Source of the DNA: Bacteroidales bacterium
Lineage (GTDB): Bacteria > Bacteroidota > Bacteroidia > Bacteroidales > UBA932
Length of the DNA: 64,000 bases
Direction: 5' to 3'
Assembly: GCA_017962235.1 (NCBI GenBank)
Contig: JAGCVS010000009.1
Coordinates: 79,927-143,926, forward strand
Shown here: positions 6,876 to 16,674 of the stretch, piece by piece
Layout of the letters: every line of letters starts with the position of its first letter
Position numbering within the stretch: position 1 is the first letter of the stretch
Made by a program: the position numbers and the translations under genes
Notes under the pieces: model-generated
Databases searched by the model: none
Told to the model about the DNA's origin: nothing
Seen by the model: only the letters and a program-made list of their open reading frames with translations

Positions 6876-9692
6876 ATGTCGGCGTTTTCCCGGTTTCTTG
6901 CTCATAGGCGCATCTGGATATTTGCGGTGATGCTCTGCCTGGTGGCGGCTGCGGCTCTTCTGGTGCCGCATATCGTTATCAACACAGATATGACCAAGTA
7001 TCTGCCGGACGACTACCCCATGAAGCAGGGGCTGGATGTAGTGCGGGTGATACCGGGAATGGAAGAGCAGATACAGAGCCTGGGCTCTTCTTTTGGCAAC
7101 GGGGCAGACCTGATGCCCTCCAACCTGCCGCGTACCCTGGCCATAGGCGTTTCCCTGCTGTTTATGGTGCTGCTGGTGATGTACTCCTCTTTCATGGAGG
7201 TGCTGCTGTTCCTTGTCACCGCCCTGTGCGCCGTTATTCTGAACATGGGTACCAACGCCCTGCTGCCAAGCGTCTCCCTGATAACCAACAACCTTACTCC
7301 GGTGCTGCAGATGGTGCTGTCTATGGACTATTCCATCATCCTGATGAACCGCTACCGGCAGGAAAGGGGGTTGGGGAATGCGCCCTCGCCTGCCATCTCT
7401 GAGGCGCTTCGCACATCCATGCCGGCCATCCTGAGCAGCGCGTTCACCACTATAGTGAGCCTGCTGATGCTCAACTTTATCAAGCTGAAGATCGGCTCCG
7501 ACCTGGGTATGGTGCTCGCTAAGGGGGTCGCCTTCTCGCTGATTTGCAACTTTACAGTGTTGCCGGCGCTCATCGTGTGGGCAGACAAATCGGTCATCTT
7601 CAAGACAAAGAAGACGCCCAAATTCCCCTCCGCTAAAGTGGCGGGCTTCCAGACGCGATGGCGTGTGCCGCTGGCGCTGCTGTTTGTGGCGGTGGTGGCG
7701 CTGGCCGCCGTGTTCCAAAGCCGCACCCCCATCATCTTCCAGCCTCACTGGAAAAGCAAGGCGACCGATGTGGTGCGGGAGGATAACCCGTTTCTGCTGG
7801 TGTATGAGACTGCCAACGAGGCGGTTGTGCCCGACATTCTGAAGATGATAGAGCAGGACTGCAATGTCCGCCAGACGATAAGCTATCCCACGACCCTCGG
7901 AAAGGAATGCACCGCAGAGCAGATGGGGGAGATGATGTCGGGGTTCATGCCGGACGTTATGCCGGACGACCTGCTTAAGATGGTCTATTATGCCCGCTCC
8001 CATCCCGACCTTGACGGGCGGCTGTCGTTCGCCGAGATTGAGGCGGCTGCGGATAGACTCTCTGCTGCGGGGATGATGCCGGAAGGGGTCTGCTTTGAGA
8101 AGATGGCGGCGCAGCTCATGCAGCAGGCGGCGCCCAAACCGCAACCCAAGGTGGTGACTGAACCCGAGCCCGAGCCGGAACCAGTGCCGGAGACTGAAGT
8201 GCTGCCGGAGCGCGACTCCGTGGCGCAGACAGAGCAGCCGACTGCGGTGAGCGATACTCCCCAACAGACAGCTGCGCAGGAGGATTCCGAAGCGTCGCGC
8301 CTCACTTATGAAGATGTGACTCTGCAGCGCACGGCCAAGGAGGTCGCGGCCTTCATGGAGGCTGATACCCGTCAGATTACTACGGTATATCGTCTCGCGG
8401 GAAAGGCTGGCAAGACGATGAGTCTGGAGGAACTGTACCTCTTTGTGAAGAATGAACTGTTTACAAATAAGAGATACTCTGCCTTCATTCCAAAGGATGC
8501 CCGGCAGGGGTTTGAATCCATTGGGGTAGAAATCGAGAAGGCCCTGGCTGCAGGCCCGTCGCAGAAGGGCGAACCGGAAGCCGTGGCAGAGAACATACAG
8601 GAGCCGCTGGACTCCGTGGCTGATACCCCTCTGGAAATCACCGAAACCGCTCCCGAGCCGGAACCTGCGCCAGAACCTGCGCCAGAACCAGAGCCCGAAC
8701 CCGAACACGAACCGACCCCTCTGGACCGCCTCATCGACATGATGGTCTCCGGCCGCAAATACACCGCCGCACAGGTCTATTCCGCCCTCAGCGCGGCAGG
8801 TGCGGATGTATCCCAGGACGATATTGAACTCTTGTTCTTGTATACGCTTAGCGGCCGCGATTATGACCCTGCGCAAACGGTGACTCCGGAGCAACTGTTA
8901 TATTATGTGGCGGACACGCTGCTGGCAAAGCCCGCCCTTGCAAGGGTGGTGAGCGACGACGTCCGCGTCACCGTAATGGATGCGAAGGCCACCGTGGAGG
9001 AGAACGCCTCCAAGCTGCGCGGAGAGCACTACTCGTTCGCCCTTGTGAGTACTTCATATCCGATGGAATCCGATTCTACGTTCGCGTTTGTGAAGGCCGT
9101 GAATGCCACTGCAGACAGCCTGCTGCCGGGTACTCACTACTGGATAGGCGAGTCGGAGATGTACAAGGAAATCAAGGACAACTTCCCGTCGGAGCTGCTG
9201 TTGCTCACAATCCTCACGGTGCTGGCCATCTATCTGATTGTGGCGCTCACTTTCCGGTCACTGCTGATTCCCATCCCCCTGGTACTGTCTGTGCTCACCG
9301 GCGTATATGTGAATGTTGCAGTGAGCGGCATCGGCGGGGGCTCCATGTATTATCTGGCATATCTGATTATCCAGGGTATCCTCATGGGTGCGGCCATAGA
9401 TTATTCCATTCTGTTCACGTCGTATTTCCGCTCTGCCCGCAAGACAATGGGGGTTGGGGATGCCATCCGGAGCGCATTCGAGGGCTCTTCGCACTCCGTG
9501 CTCACTTCCGGCCTGATACTTACCCTGGTGCCTATGGTGATGTCTTTTGTGATGGGCGACCCCATGATTGCCAGCATTCTCAAGAGTCTGAGCATAGGGG
9601 CACTGGCTGCGGTGCTCATAATCCTGTTCCTTCTGCCAGCAGTACTGGCGGTTATGGATCCGATAATATCGAGAAACAAACGAAACAAATGA
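6876..9692 (+). CDS. MMPL/RND family transporter with a collapsed first periplasmic domain
   Basis: A 938-residue inner-membrane protein of the MMPL/RND type, with two homologous six-helix halves. Each half carries the conserved Asp-Tyr pair in its proton-relay helix: SMDYSIIL around D151 and AIDYSILF around D842. The family exports lipids or other hydrophobic compounds using the proton gradient. The loop between helices 1 and 2 is only about 50 residues (roughly 35-85), whereas relatives usually carry a periplasmic domain of well over 100 residues there. The second loop (about 285-770) is large and holds two Pro-Glu-rich stretches (about 429-440 and 592-614). The ends and the second half look intact. 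It could be a functional variant or an in-frame deletion. Confidence 0.85.
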   Translation: MSAFSRFLAHRRIWIFAVMLCLVAAAALLVPHIVINTDMTKYLPDDYPMKQGLDVVRVIPGMEEQIQSLGSSFGNGADLMPSNLPRTLAIGVSLLFMVLLVMYSSFMEVLLFLVTALCAVILNMGTNALLPSVSLITNNLTPVLQMVLSMDYSIILMNRYRQERGLGNAPSPAISEALRTSMPAILSSAFTTIVSLLMLNFIKLKIGSDLGMVLAKGVAFSLICNFTVLPALIVWADKSVIFKTKKTPKFPSAKVAGFQTRWRVPLALLFVAVVALAAVFQSRTPIIFQPHWKSKATDVVREDNPFLLVYETANEAVVPDILKMIEQDCNVRQTISYPTTLGKECTAEQMGEMMSGFMPDVMPDDLLKMVYYARSHPDLDGRLSFAEIEAAADRLSAAGMMPEGVCFEKMAAQLMQQAAPKPQPKVVTEPEPEPEPVPETEVLPERDSVAQTEQPTAVSDTPQQTAAQEDSEASRLTYEDVTLQRTAKEVAAFMEADTRQITTVYRLAGKAGKTMSLEELYLFVKNELFTNKRYSAFIPKDARQGFESIGVEIEKALAAGPSQKGEPEAVAENIQEPLDSVADTPLEITETAPEPEPAPEPAPEPEPEPEHEPTPLDRLIDMMVSGRKYTAAQVYSALSAAGADVSQDDIELLFLYTLSGRDYDPAQTVTPEQLLYYVADTLLAKPALARVVSDDVRVTVMDAKATVEENASKLRGEHYSFALVSTSYPMESDSTFAFVKAVNATADSLLPGTHYWIGESEMYKEIKDNFPSELLLLTILTVLAIYLIVALTFRSLLIPIPLVLSVLTGVYVNVAVSGIGGGSMYYLAYLIIQGILMGAAIDYSILFTSYFRSARKTMGVGDAIRSAFEGSSHSVLTSGLILTLVPMVMSFVMGDPMIASILKSLSIGALAAVLIILFLLPAVLAVMDPIISRNKRNK

Positions 9693-9696
9693 TACC

Positions 9697-10737
9697 ATGA
9701 AAACGAAATCTTTGATTATGACCATGATGGTCGCAGCCACCCTTATGGCGTGCGGATGCAAGAATGCTACAGACAACACCCTGCCGCGCAGCGAGGCAAC
9801 CGAGGCGCAGCTGGCAGCCTTTGACGCCTGGTTTGCGGCGGAGACCGAATCGGGACAGGAGATTCACAGCGCCATGCTGCTGCAGCACGGCAAGGTGATT
9901 GCTGAGCGCTGGATAGAGCCCAACGCCCCCGACAGCGCACACGTGATGCACTCTGTGAGCAAGACCTTCACCTCTATGGCGATAGGCTTCGCGATAGATG
10001 AAGGACTTATCAAACTCGACGACCATGTGGTGGATTTCTTCCCTGAAAAGGTGCCTGAGGATGCATGCGACAACCTGAAGGCTATGACTATACGCAGCCT
10101 GCTCACCATGAGCTGTGGCCACGAGAACGAGCACACTGATTTAATCCGTTACGAAGAGGGTGAAGACTGGGTCGCTGGATTCCTGAGCCTTCCCGTTGAG
10201 TGTGAGCCAGGGACGCATTTCTGCTACAACACCATCGGTACATATATGCTCTCCGCCATCATCACCAAGGTCACCGGAGAGAAGATGGTGGACTTTCTGC
10301 AGCCCCGTCTGTGGGAGCCGCTGGGCATTGACAAGCCCTACTGGAAAGAATGCCCCATGGGCAACAACTACGGCGGCTGGGGCCTCTACGTAAAGACAGA
10401 AGACATGGCCAAGCTGGGTCAGACGCTGCTTGACGGTGGCAAGTGGCACGGCAAACAGGTTATCCCCGCCGCCTGGGTGGCAGAGGCTACCAAGGCCCAG
10501 ATAGACAACCGTCCAGCAGACTTGGATCCCGAGAACGACTATAACCCCGACTGGCACCAGGGATACTGCTACCAGATGTGGCGCTGCCGTCACAACGCTT
10601 TCCGCGCCGACGGCGCCTACGGCCAGTACATCATTGTAATGCCGGACCAGGATGCAGTGATGGCGATAACCGCCAACGTGAAGAACATGCAGACGGAAAT
10701 AAACTACGTCTGGGATATCCTCCTTCCGGTACTATAA
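9697..10737 (+). CDS. Serine hydrolase, beta-lactamase class C-like lipoprotein
   Basis: A 346-residue protein with a lipoprotein signal peptide (lipobox LMAC/GC around residues 16-21). The penicillin-binding/beta-lactamase (class C, esterase) fold shows SxxK as S86-V-S-K89 in MHSVSKTFTSMA and a tyrosine motif CYNTIGTYML near Y177. Relatives are mostly esterases, D-aminopeptidases or uncharacterised enzymes rather than true beta-lactamases, so antibiotic resistance should not be inferred. It starts four bases after the MMPL gene and is probably co-transcribed. Its stop is six bases from the end of a convergent gene. Confidence 0.88.
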   Translation: MKTKSLIMTMMVAATLMACGCKNATDNTLPRSEATEAQLAAFDAWFAAETESGQEIHSAMLLQHGKVIAERWIEPNAPDSAHVMHSVSKTFTSMAIGFAIDEGLIKLDDHVVDFFPEKVPEDACDNLKAMTIRSLLTMSCGHENEHTDLIRYEEGEDWVAGFLSLPVECEPGTHFCYNTIGTYMLSAIITKVTGEKMVDFLQPRLWEPLGIDKPYWKECPMGNNYGGWGLYVKTEDMAKLGQTLLDGGKWHGKQVIPAAWVAEATKAQIDNRPADLDPENDYNPDWHQGYCYQMWRCRHNAFRADGAYGQYIIVMPDQDAVMAITANVKNMQTEINYVWDILLPVL

Positions 10738-10743
10738 GAGCAA

Positions 10744-13170
10744 TTACATACCCATTCCAGCTTCAGCACCTCCGGGCACCATGCTGCCGCCGGAGGTGTT
10801 CTGTTCCATATCGTCGTTGTCGATGCTGCGGCGCACCTTCTTGCTGCCCTGACGCATTTCGCCAAAGGTGTAGCTGATATGGAAACCGATACTCTGGACG
10901 GGTATCTTTATTATGTTCTCCGTCTTGAAATCGGTGCCTTCAGAGTATTCGTGAATGGTGAGGTAACGTGAGAAGAGGGGAGTCGTTCCCTGGACACTGA
11001 TGCTCAGTTTGTCGTTGAAGAAGGTCTTGGTGAGACCCATCATACCAAAGCGGATGGGGTCGCTGTGCCCCTGCAGCGAGATGTCGCCGCCGTGGATGAA
11101 TGTGTTCAGGCTGAGTCGCATGTCCCAGAATATCGATGTCTGGAAACCTGCGAATACACCGCTGTCCCAGCCGGCGTTGCGCTGATTGAGCTGCTCGCTG
11201 TTGTATATGTTGTAGTCAACATCGCCGTTTACATACAGGCGGGTCTTGTTGTTGATGTTCCAGTTGGCATAAAGGTCCAGCCCGGTGCTGCTGTGGTTTA
11301 TGATGTTCCCGTAGGTGGTATTCATCACCCTGCCGTCGTAGAAGGAATACTCGCTTATTCCCCCCTTGCCAAGACGTTCACGCAACTTGAAACTGATTAC
11401 CCACTTGGGACTGTAATAGTTGTAGGCCAGCGAGATGCGGTGGTTCTTCTCCGCACGGACGTCGGGGTTGCCGTAATACTTTGTGGTGGGGTCGGACTGG
11501 TCAACGTACGGGTTCAGGAAGTTGATGCGGGGACGGCGGATACGCATGTTGTATGCCAGGCTCAGGTTGCCCGTTTCTGAGATGTTCCACTGCAGGCTGG
11601 CGTTGGGTACAAGGTTGCCGTAGTTAATGTCAAAGTTTTTGTCAGACAAGTCGTAATCCACCTTCTGGAAGGTGTATTCGTATCGCAGGCCGCCGGTGAG
11701 GACCACTTTGTTGATAGTTGCAGTGTATTCAGAATAAACAGCCGCGATATGGTTGTAATAATCGTATACGCTGGGTACGCCGTTGTATGCATCGTTGGCC
11801 CCGTTGTGGCGGAAGGTGTATTTCAGACCGCTGGAGAGTGTATGGCCCTTGGCCACCGGGGTGGTGAAGTCGGCCATGACGGTGTGCCCGTAAGATATAT
11901 CGTCATTCACGGAATGCCGTTCTTCTTCACGGCCGTCGTCATATTTGAGGTTATAGGTGCTTTCTCCGTCATCGGGATGGCCGAAATACTGGTAGGAGAG
12001 GGTAAGGGTCTTGTCCCGGTTGCCGGCAAAAGAGTGCTGATAATCGAAGCTGGCGTTTATAAACGACATGCTCATCAGATTGTCGGTAGCCTGGGTGTAA
12101 CTGAGTGCCGGCACCCCCGCAATGGTATAGGTGGTACGCCCGTCGGTCCCAATGGAATGGCGGTTGAAGTGGTTCACGCCCACGCTGAGGTTGAACAGAT
12201 TGAGGGTGTCGGGCTCGAAGCTGACGCTCAAGTTGCTGAACACACCTCCCCCTTTCTGAGTGGCACCTGCAGTGATGCTCTCAATGGATGTGGCGGTGGA
12301 TTCGTAGGTCGATAGGGTGGTGGATTCAACTCCTCCGAATGCCTCCCTCATGCCGTGGATGTTTGCACCAAAGTTCCATTTCCCCTTCTGCGCGTTGATG
12401 CTTACGCCACCGTCCATCCTGCCGCGGGTGTCCATGCCACCCATCACGGTGCCATATACTCCATCCTTGACCACACTGTCGGCGGAACCGCTCATGGTTT
12501 TGATATCCAAGATGCCGCCGGTGCCCTCCGCGTCATATTTGGCGCCCGGGTTGGTGACAACCTCTATGCTTTTGATGCTGCTGGCCGGCATCACTTTGAA
12601 CATCTGAGACGGGTTGTTGCTCAGCATCTGGTTGGGACGGCCGTCCACATACACCTTGAAGGACGAACTGCCGTTCACGGTAATGTTGTCCTGAGCGTCC
12701 ACGGTAACCATAGGCACCTTGCGCAGCAGATCCAGGGCAGTGAGGCTCTTGGCGTCAATGTCATGCTCCACATCGTAGCTGAGGCGGTCGGCGTCTATCT
12801 TCACCAGTGTGCGCAGCGCCGATACGGATGATTCCTTGAGGGTTTCGGCGTCGTTTTCAATAAGTATGTCGCCCAGGTCCACGGTGCCGCCTGCGGCATT
12901 GATCTCGCGCTCTATGGTCTTGCGACCCATATTCTCAATCTTTACGGTAAGAGGGCCGGTGGCCTTTGTCTTAAGCAGGAATGTGCCGGTGGAGTCTGTG
13001 ATAGTGTATGTCAGTGACTCGGCTTGATGCAGCAGCTGTACGATGGCCGCTACTTCTCCCTCTGAAGTTTCGCTGTCCAGCACACGCCCCTTGACGCTGG
13101 TTTGTGCAAATGAGATAATACTGATTGTGGAAAAAATGATAACGGATATATATCTGAAAGCTGTTTTCAT
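10744..13170 (-). CDS. Outer-membrane beta-barrel protein with carboxypeptidase-like and plug domains
   Basis: An 808-residue outer-membrane protein with a cleavable signal peptide (about residues 1-23). A carboxypeptidase-regulatory-like domain follows (VKGRVLDSETSEGEVAA...), then a TonB plug-type region (RKVPMVTVDAQDNITVNGSSSFKVYVDG) and a C-terminal barrel of the Bacteroidetes outer-membrane beta-barrel family. Its length and the absence of a SusD partner separate it from SusC glycan importers. Relatives are often implicated in metal, peptide or unknown uptake. The ATG at 13170 is chosen because it opens the signal peptide; the upstream extension crosses the promoter. Confidence 0.88.
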   Translation of the reverse strand: MKTAFRYISVIIFSTISIISFAQTSVKGRVLDSETSEGEVAAIVQLLHQAESLTYTITDSTGTFLLKTKATGPLTVKIENMGRKTIEREINAAGGTVDLGDILIENDAETLKESSVSALRTLVKIDADRLSYDVEHDIDAKSLTALDLLRKVPMVTVDAQDNITVNGSSSFKVYVDGRPNQMLSNNPSQMFKVMPASSIKSIEVVTNPGAKYDAEGTGGILDIKTMSGSADSVVKDGVYGTVMGGMDTRGRMDGGVSINAQKGKWNFGANIHGMREAFGGVESTTLSTYESTATSIESITAGATQKGGGVFSNLSVSFEPDTLNLFNLSVGVNHFNRHSIGTDGRTTYTIAGVPALSYTQATDNLMSMSFINASFDYQHSFAGNRDKTLTLSYQYFGHPDDGESTYNLKYDDGREEERHSVNDDISYGHTVMADFTTPVAKGHTLSSGLKYTFRHNGANDAYNGVPSVYDYYNHIAAVYSEYTATINKVVLTGGLRYEYTFQKVDYDLSDKNFDINYGNLVPNASLQWNISETGNLSLAYNMRIRRPRINFLNPYVDQSDPTTKYYGNPDVRAEKNHRISLAYNYYSPKWVISFKLRERLGKGGISEYSFYDGRVMNTTYGNIINHSSTGLDLYANWNINNKTRLYVNGDVDYNIYNSEQLNQRNAGWDSGVFAGFQTSIFWDMRLSLNTFIHGGDISLQGHSDPIRFGMMGLTKTFFNDKLSISVQGTTPLFSRYLTIHEYSEGTDFKTENIIKIPVQSIGFHISYTFGEMRQGSKKVRRSIDNDDMEQNTSGGSMVPGGAEAGMGM

Positions 13171-13197
13171 TGATTCAAGTTTGATTTGTGTCGACCG

Positions 13198-13216
13198 CAA
13201 AAATACGATAACTTTG
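13198..13216. promoter_or_regulatory. Divergent overlapping promoters (barrel gene and PAP2 gene)
   Basis: Leftward TATTTTTG (complement of 13198-13205) has a leftward TTTG 18 bases upstream (complement of 13224-13227) and serves the barrel gene. Rightward TAACTTTG (13209-13216) serves the PAP2 gene at 13239. The two -7 boxes are only three bases apart, so the polymerases would exclude each other. Confidence 0.65.
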
Positions 13217-13238
13217 TTAACTACAAATACCATACTAG

Positions 13239-13865
13239 ATGGATAGTGTAATTTCTTTTGACCAACAGCTGTTTCTTGCCCTGAATGGAGCCTGGACCCC
13301 TTTTCTGGATCCTGTTATGAAGATGCTGTCGTCGGTTGCGGTGTGGTTCCCGCTCTATCTGGCACTTGCTGTCTTCTGCTTTTACAGAAATTTCTATCAT
13401 CCGGGACGGGCATTTGTAAGCCGGAATCGCATTGCTTACGGCCGCTTCTGGATGGCCGGCGTGGCGGCTGTGGCGGTGTGTGTGCTGGGTTATCTGATTT
13501 GCGACTGGGGCGACAATCTGGTAAAGGCTCTTGTGGCGCGTCCCCGGCCGGGATATACTCCGGCGACCGCGATGGGCCGGTTCCCCACAGGCACCGGCAG
13601 CCCGTATGGTTTCTTCTCTGCCCATGCTGCCAATACGTTCTGTTTTGCGGTGCTTATATCCAATATTCTGGGACACAAGTGGCTGAAGTGGTGTCTGCTG
13701 GTTTGGGCGGCGCTGGTGTCGTACAGCCGCATCTATCTGGGATATCATTTTCCGCTGGATGTGATTACTGGAATAATTGTTGGTGTATGCGTAGGAATTT
13801 TACTCACATGTCTCTATAATTTTGCCGTCAGAAAAATCGCAGAAAAGTATCCGCAGGTTTCATGA
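13239..13865 (+). CDS. PAP2-family membrane phosphatase
   Basis: A 208-residue integral membrane protein with about six helices. It has the three acid-phosphatase motifs: KALVARPRP, FFSAHAANTFCF (equivalent of PSGH, with Ala replacing Gly before the second motif His context) and SRIYLGYHFPLDV, which supplies Arg, His and Asp. Relatives dephosphorylate phosphatidic acid, undecaprenyl pyrophosphate or lipid A. Which of these applies here is open. Its stop overlaps the start of the next gene (ATGA), although the nuclease downstream has no obvious functional link. Confidence 0.88.
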   Translation: MDSVISFDQQLFLALNGAWTPFLDPVMKMLSSVAVWFPLYLALAVFCFYRNFYHPGRAFVSRNRIAYGRFWMAGVAAVAVCVLGYLICDWGDNLVKALVARPRPGYTPATAMGRFPTGTGSPYGFFSAHAANTFCFAVLISNILGHKWLKWCLLVWAALVSYSRIYLGYHFPLDVITGIIVGVCVGILLTCLYNFAVRKIAEKYPQVS

Positions 13866-16660
13866 CAAACAGTTTTTTATACCAGATTGCAAAAGCATAC
13901 GTCGCACAGGATGATGTTCAACTGCGGCGTTGTCTGTTCGTGTTCCCGTCCCGCCGTTCTTCTCTCTTCTTCCAGAAGTATCTGGGGCAGTGCAGCACGG
14001 CGCCCCTCTTTTCTCCCGACATAGTCACCATCGGGGATTTGTTCGTCCGCCTGAGCCCTTACCGGCGCGGGGACAAGATACAGCTGATGTACATCCTTTG
14101 GCAAAAGTATTACGACATATGCAAGGGGCTGGGCCGCGCGGCGGAGAGTTTTGACAGCTTTGTATCGCTAGGGGAGGCCGTTATGGCAGATTTCAGCGAT
14201 GTGGACAAGTATATGGCGGATGCCGGCAAACTGTTTGCCCACGTCAAAGACCTGAGGGAGCTGGATGCCGGCTACGGTTTTCTGGACGAAGACCAGAAGG
14301 CGGCGCTGAAGCAGTTCTGGGGGGTGATTGCAGATGGCAGGGATTCGGATCAGAGGCGTAAGTTCCTGGGCCTATGGGAGATTCTTTTCCCCCTGTACAC
14401 CGCCTTCAAGGAGGAACTCTCGGGATGCGGAGTGGCATACGAAGGGATGCTTCAGCGGGAGGTCGCGGAGCGCATCCTTCACGATGAAGCCGATGGTATA
14501 AAGGATGAACTTGCAGCGTACGACCGCATCGTGGTGGTGGGGCAGAACGCCCTCTGCAAGTGCGAGACGGCGCTGTACGATTACATCCGCAGGGAGTTTG
14601 ACGGTGATTTCTACTGGGACTTCTGCGGCGAATGCCTGCGCGATGAGGCAAACAAGGCATCGTTCTTCATCAAGAATTATATAGAGAGATATCCTTCAAG
14701 GTATAAGCTGGAGTCGGAGGCTCAGGGGCGCCCGGAGATAAAGGTGGTGGCGGCTTCCAGCGCAGTGGCCCAGGCCAAGGTGGCGGCCGCTGAGCTGGAG
14801 CTGGCTGGTGAAGAATCCACCGCGGTGGTGCTGCCGGACGAGAACCTGCTGATGCCGCTGCTGAACTCCATCCCGGAAAACATCCATAACGTGAATGTTA
14901 CCATGGGTTACGGGCTGCACAACAGCGCAACCGCCTCGCTCATGGATATGATGGCATCCCTGCAGCTGAACAAGCGTCCCGCGGGCTTCTATCACAAAGA
15001 TGTGACAGCCATCCTGAACCACCCGTTCATCCGGGAGGCGGCGGGCGATGCCGCAGGCACCATAAAGAAGAAGGTGGTGGAGGGCAACGAGATATATGTG
15101 CCGGAAGACCGTTTTGCCGGGGACGTTATCCTCTCGGTGCTTTTCCGGCCGGTAAGGGATACGGAAGGACTTTACGGCTGGCAGATGGAGGTGCTTCAGA
15201 CGCTGGCGCCGTCGCTTCCCGACATAGAGAAAGAGTTTGCCCACGGCTACTATACCTCGGTGAGCCATCTCAGGGACCTGTCGGTTCCCATGGAGATGCG
15301 CACATATTTCAAGTTCCTCCGGGAGATCACGTCCCGCCTTACGGTGGACTTCCGCGGAGAACCGCTCAGCGGCCTGCAGGTGATGGGTCCGCTGGAGGTG
15401 CGCGCCATAGATTTCGACACCCTCATAATCCTCTCTGTAAACGAGGGGGTATTCCCTGCAAAGCAGCAGAGCGACAGCCTGATACCGTACAATGTCCGCC
15501 GCGGCTTTGGCCTGCCCACCGTGGAGCTGTTTGACTCCATCGCCGCCTATCATTTCTACCGCAGCATCTACCGCGCAAAGAGGGTGGTGCTGATATATGA
15601 CTCCCGCACCAAGGGGATGATGTCCGGAGAGGAGAGCCGCTTTGTAAAGCAGCTGCGGTATCATTACGGCTATGATATTAAGGAAAGCAGCGTGAATCTG
15701 GAGATAAGGCCAGTGGAGGGGGTAATCAAATGTGTGGAAAAGACGCCGGAGGTGATGCGACAGCTTCTGGATCACTTCTTGATTCCGGACGCGAAGGGCA
15801 AGTACAACGCGTTCTCCGCCAGCTCACTGATTGACTATCTCAGATGTCCGCTCAAGTTCTACTATTCCCAGATAGTAGGGCTGGCAGAGGAGGACGAGGT
15901 AAGCGAAGATGTAGATGCCAGTCAGTTTGGCAAGACCTTCCACAACACCATTGAGGCGCTTTACGCTCCGGTGGAGGGGGCGCAGGTAACCCGTGAGTGG
16001 CTTAAAAGCATCGCCGGAGATGTTGAACTCATATCATCCACCGTTGCGCGATATCTCAACAAAGAACTCAAGCGTCCGGAAAGCAGTCCGCTTTCCAGAC
16101 GCAACCAGATAACCGCCAACCTCGTGTCCGAGCTGGTGCTGGCAACCCTCAGGAACGACATGACGTACGCTCCGTTTACCTACATCGGCAGTGAGCTGAG
16201 GCTGGAGAAGGAGATACCGCTGGAGATAGACGGCAAGCCCCAAAGAGTACGGCTCAAAGGGTTCATAGACCGTCTGGACCGCAAGGATGGCGCTCCGCGT
16301 ATCTGCGATTACAAGACGGGCAGCGTGCATGAGGTGAACGACTATCTCCCTGGAAAGCAGATGGAGAAGGTGTTCAGCGGAGAGCTCAATACCTCGTACC
16401 AGCTTCTGGTATATGCACTGTTGATGAACATGGAAAATCCTGCCCAGAAGCAGTATGAACTGGCGGTGTACGATGTCAAGAAGCTGTTTGATTCTGTGGT
16501 ACAGACAAAGTACTGTCCGCCGGAGACAATAGATGAATTCAAGGTTCGTCTTGAGGGTACCCTCTCAGATATCTTTAATCCTGGAATACCGTTCCGGGGA
16601 GTGGAAGCCGGTAATGATGTATGTAAGCTTTGCCCCGCAAAGGCTATTTGTGGCAGATAA
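13862..16660 (+). CDS. AddB/RexB-like PD-(D/E)XK nuclease
   Basis: A 932-residue protein with an inactive-helicase-like N-terminal half (FVFPSRRSSLFFQKYL opening, NEGVFPAKQ motif) and a C-terminal RecB-type nuclease domain (GFIDRLDR, then D816-Y-K818 in the CDYKTGS motif). Four cysteines are placed as in the AddB iron-sulfur staple: C662 in LRCPLKFYY, then C921, C924 and C930 in CKLCPAKAICG. With the AddA-like protein encoded next, it should form the AddAB complex that resects double-strand breaks for RecA. The start overlaps the PAP2 stop by four bases, and its stop overlaps the region before the AddA start. Confidence 0.92.
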   Translation: MTNSFLYQIAKAYVAQDDVQLRRCLFVFPSRRSSLFFQKYLGQCSTAPLFSPDIVTIGDLFVRLSPYRRGDKIQLMYILWQKYYDICKGLGRAAESFDSFVSLGEAVMADFSDVDKYMADAGKLFAHVKDLRELDAGYGFLDEDQKAALKQFWGVIADGRDSDQRRKFLGLWEILFPLYTAFKEELSGCGVAYEGMLQREVAERILHDEADGIKDELAAYDRIVVVGQNALCKCETALYDYIRREFDGDFYWDFCGECLRDEANKASFFIKNYIERYPSRYKLESEAQGRPEIKVVAASSAVAQAKVAAAELELAGEESTAVVLPDENLLMPLLNSIPENIHNVNVTMGYGLHNSATASLMDMMASLQLNKRPAGFYHKDVTAILNHPFIREAAGDAAGTIKKKVVEGNEIYVPEDRFAGDVILSVLFRPVRDTEGLYGWQMEVLQTLAPSLPDIEKEFAHGYYTSVSHLRDLSVPMEMRTYFKFLREITSRLTVDFRGEPLSGLQVMGPLEVRAIDFDTLIILSVNEGVFPAKQQSDSLIPYNVRRGFGLPTVELFDSIAAYHFYRSIYRAKRVVLIYDSRTKGMMSGEESRFVKQLRYHYGYDIKESSVNLEIRPVEGVIKCVEKTPEVMRQLLDHFLIPDAKGKYNAFSASSLIDYLRCPLKFYYSQIVGLAEEDEVSEDVDASQFGKTFHNTIEALYAPVEGAQVTREWLKSIAGDVELISSTVARYLNKELKRPESSPLSRRNQITANLVSELVLATLRNDMTYAPFTYIGSELRLEKEIPLEIDGKPQRVRLKGFIDRLDRKDGAPRICDYKTGSVHEVNDYLPGKQMEKVFSGELNTSYQLLVYALLMNMENPAQKQYELAVYDVKKLFDSVVQTKYCPPETIDEFKVRLEGTLSDIFNPGIPFRGVEAGNDVCKLCPAKAICGR

Positions 16661-16674
16661 TGGAGGAGACTGTT

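Noticed and set aside
6600..8894. Long open frame antisense to the Nudix and MMPL genes (764 codons)
   Set aside because: The product is rich in His, Arg and Gln, with no domain. The sense strand has strong family matches.
9697..10737. Beta-lactamase resistance gene
   Set aside because: The protein has the class C fold, but the Tyr motif and lipoprotein nature resemble esterase or peptidase relatives. Resistance is not supported.
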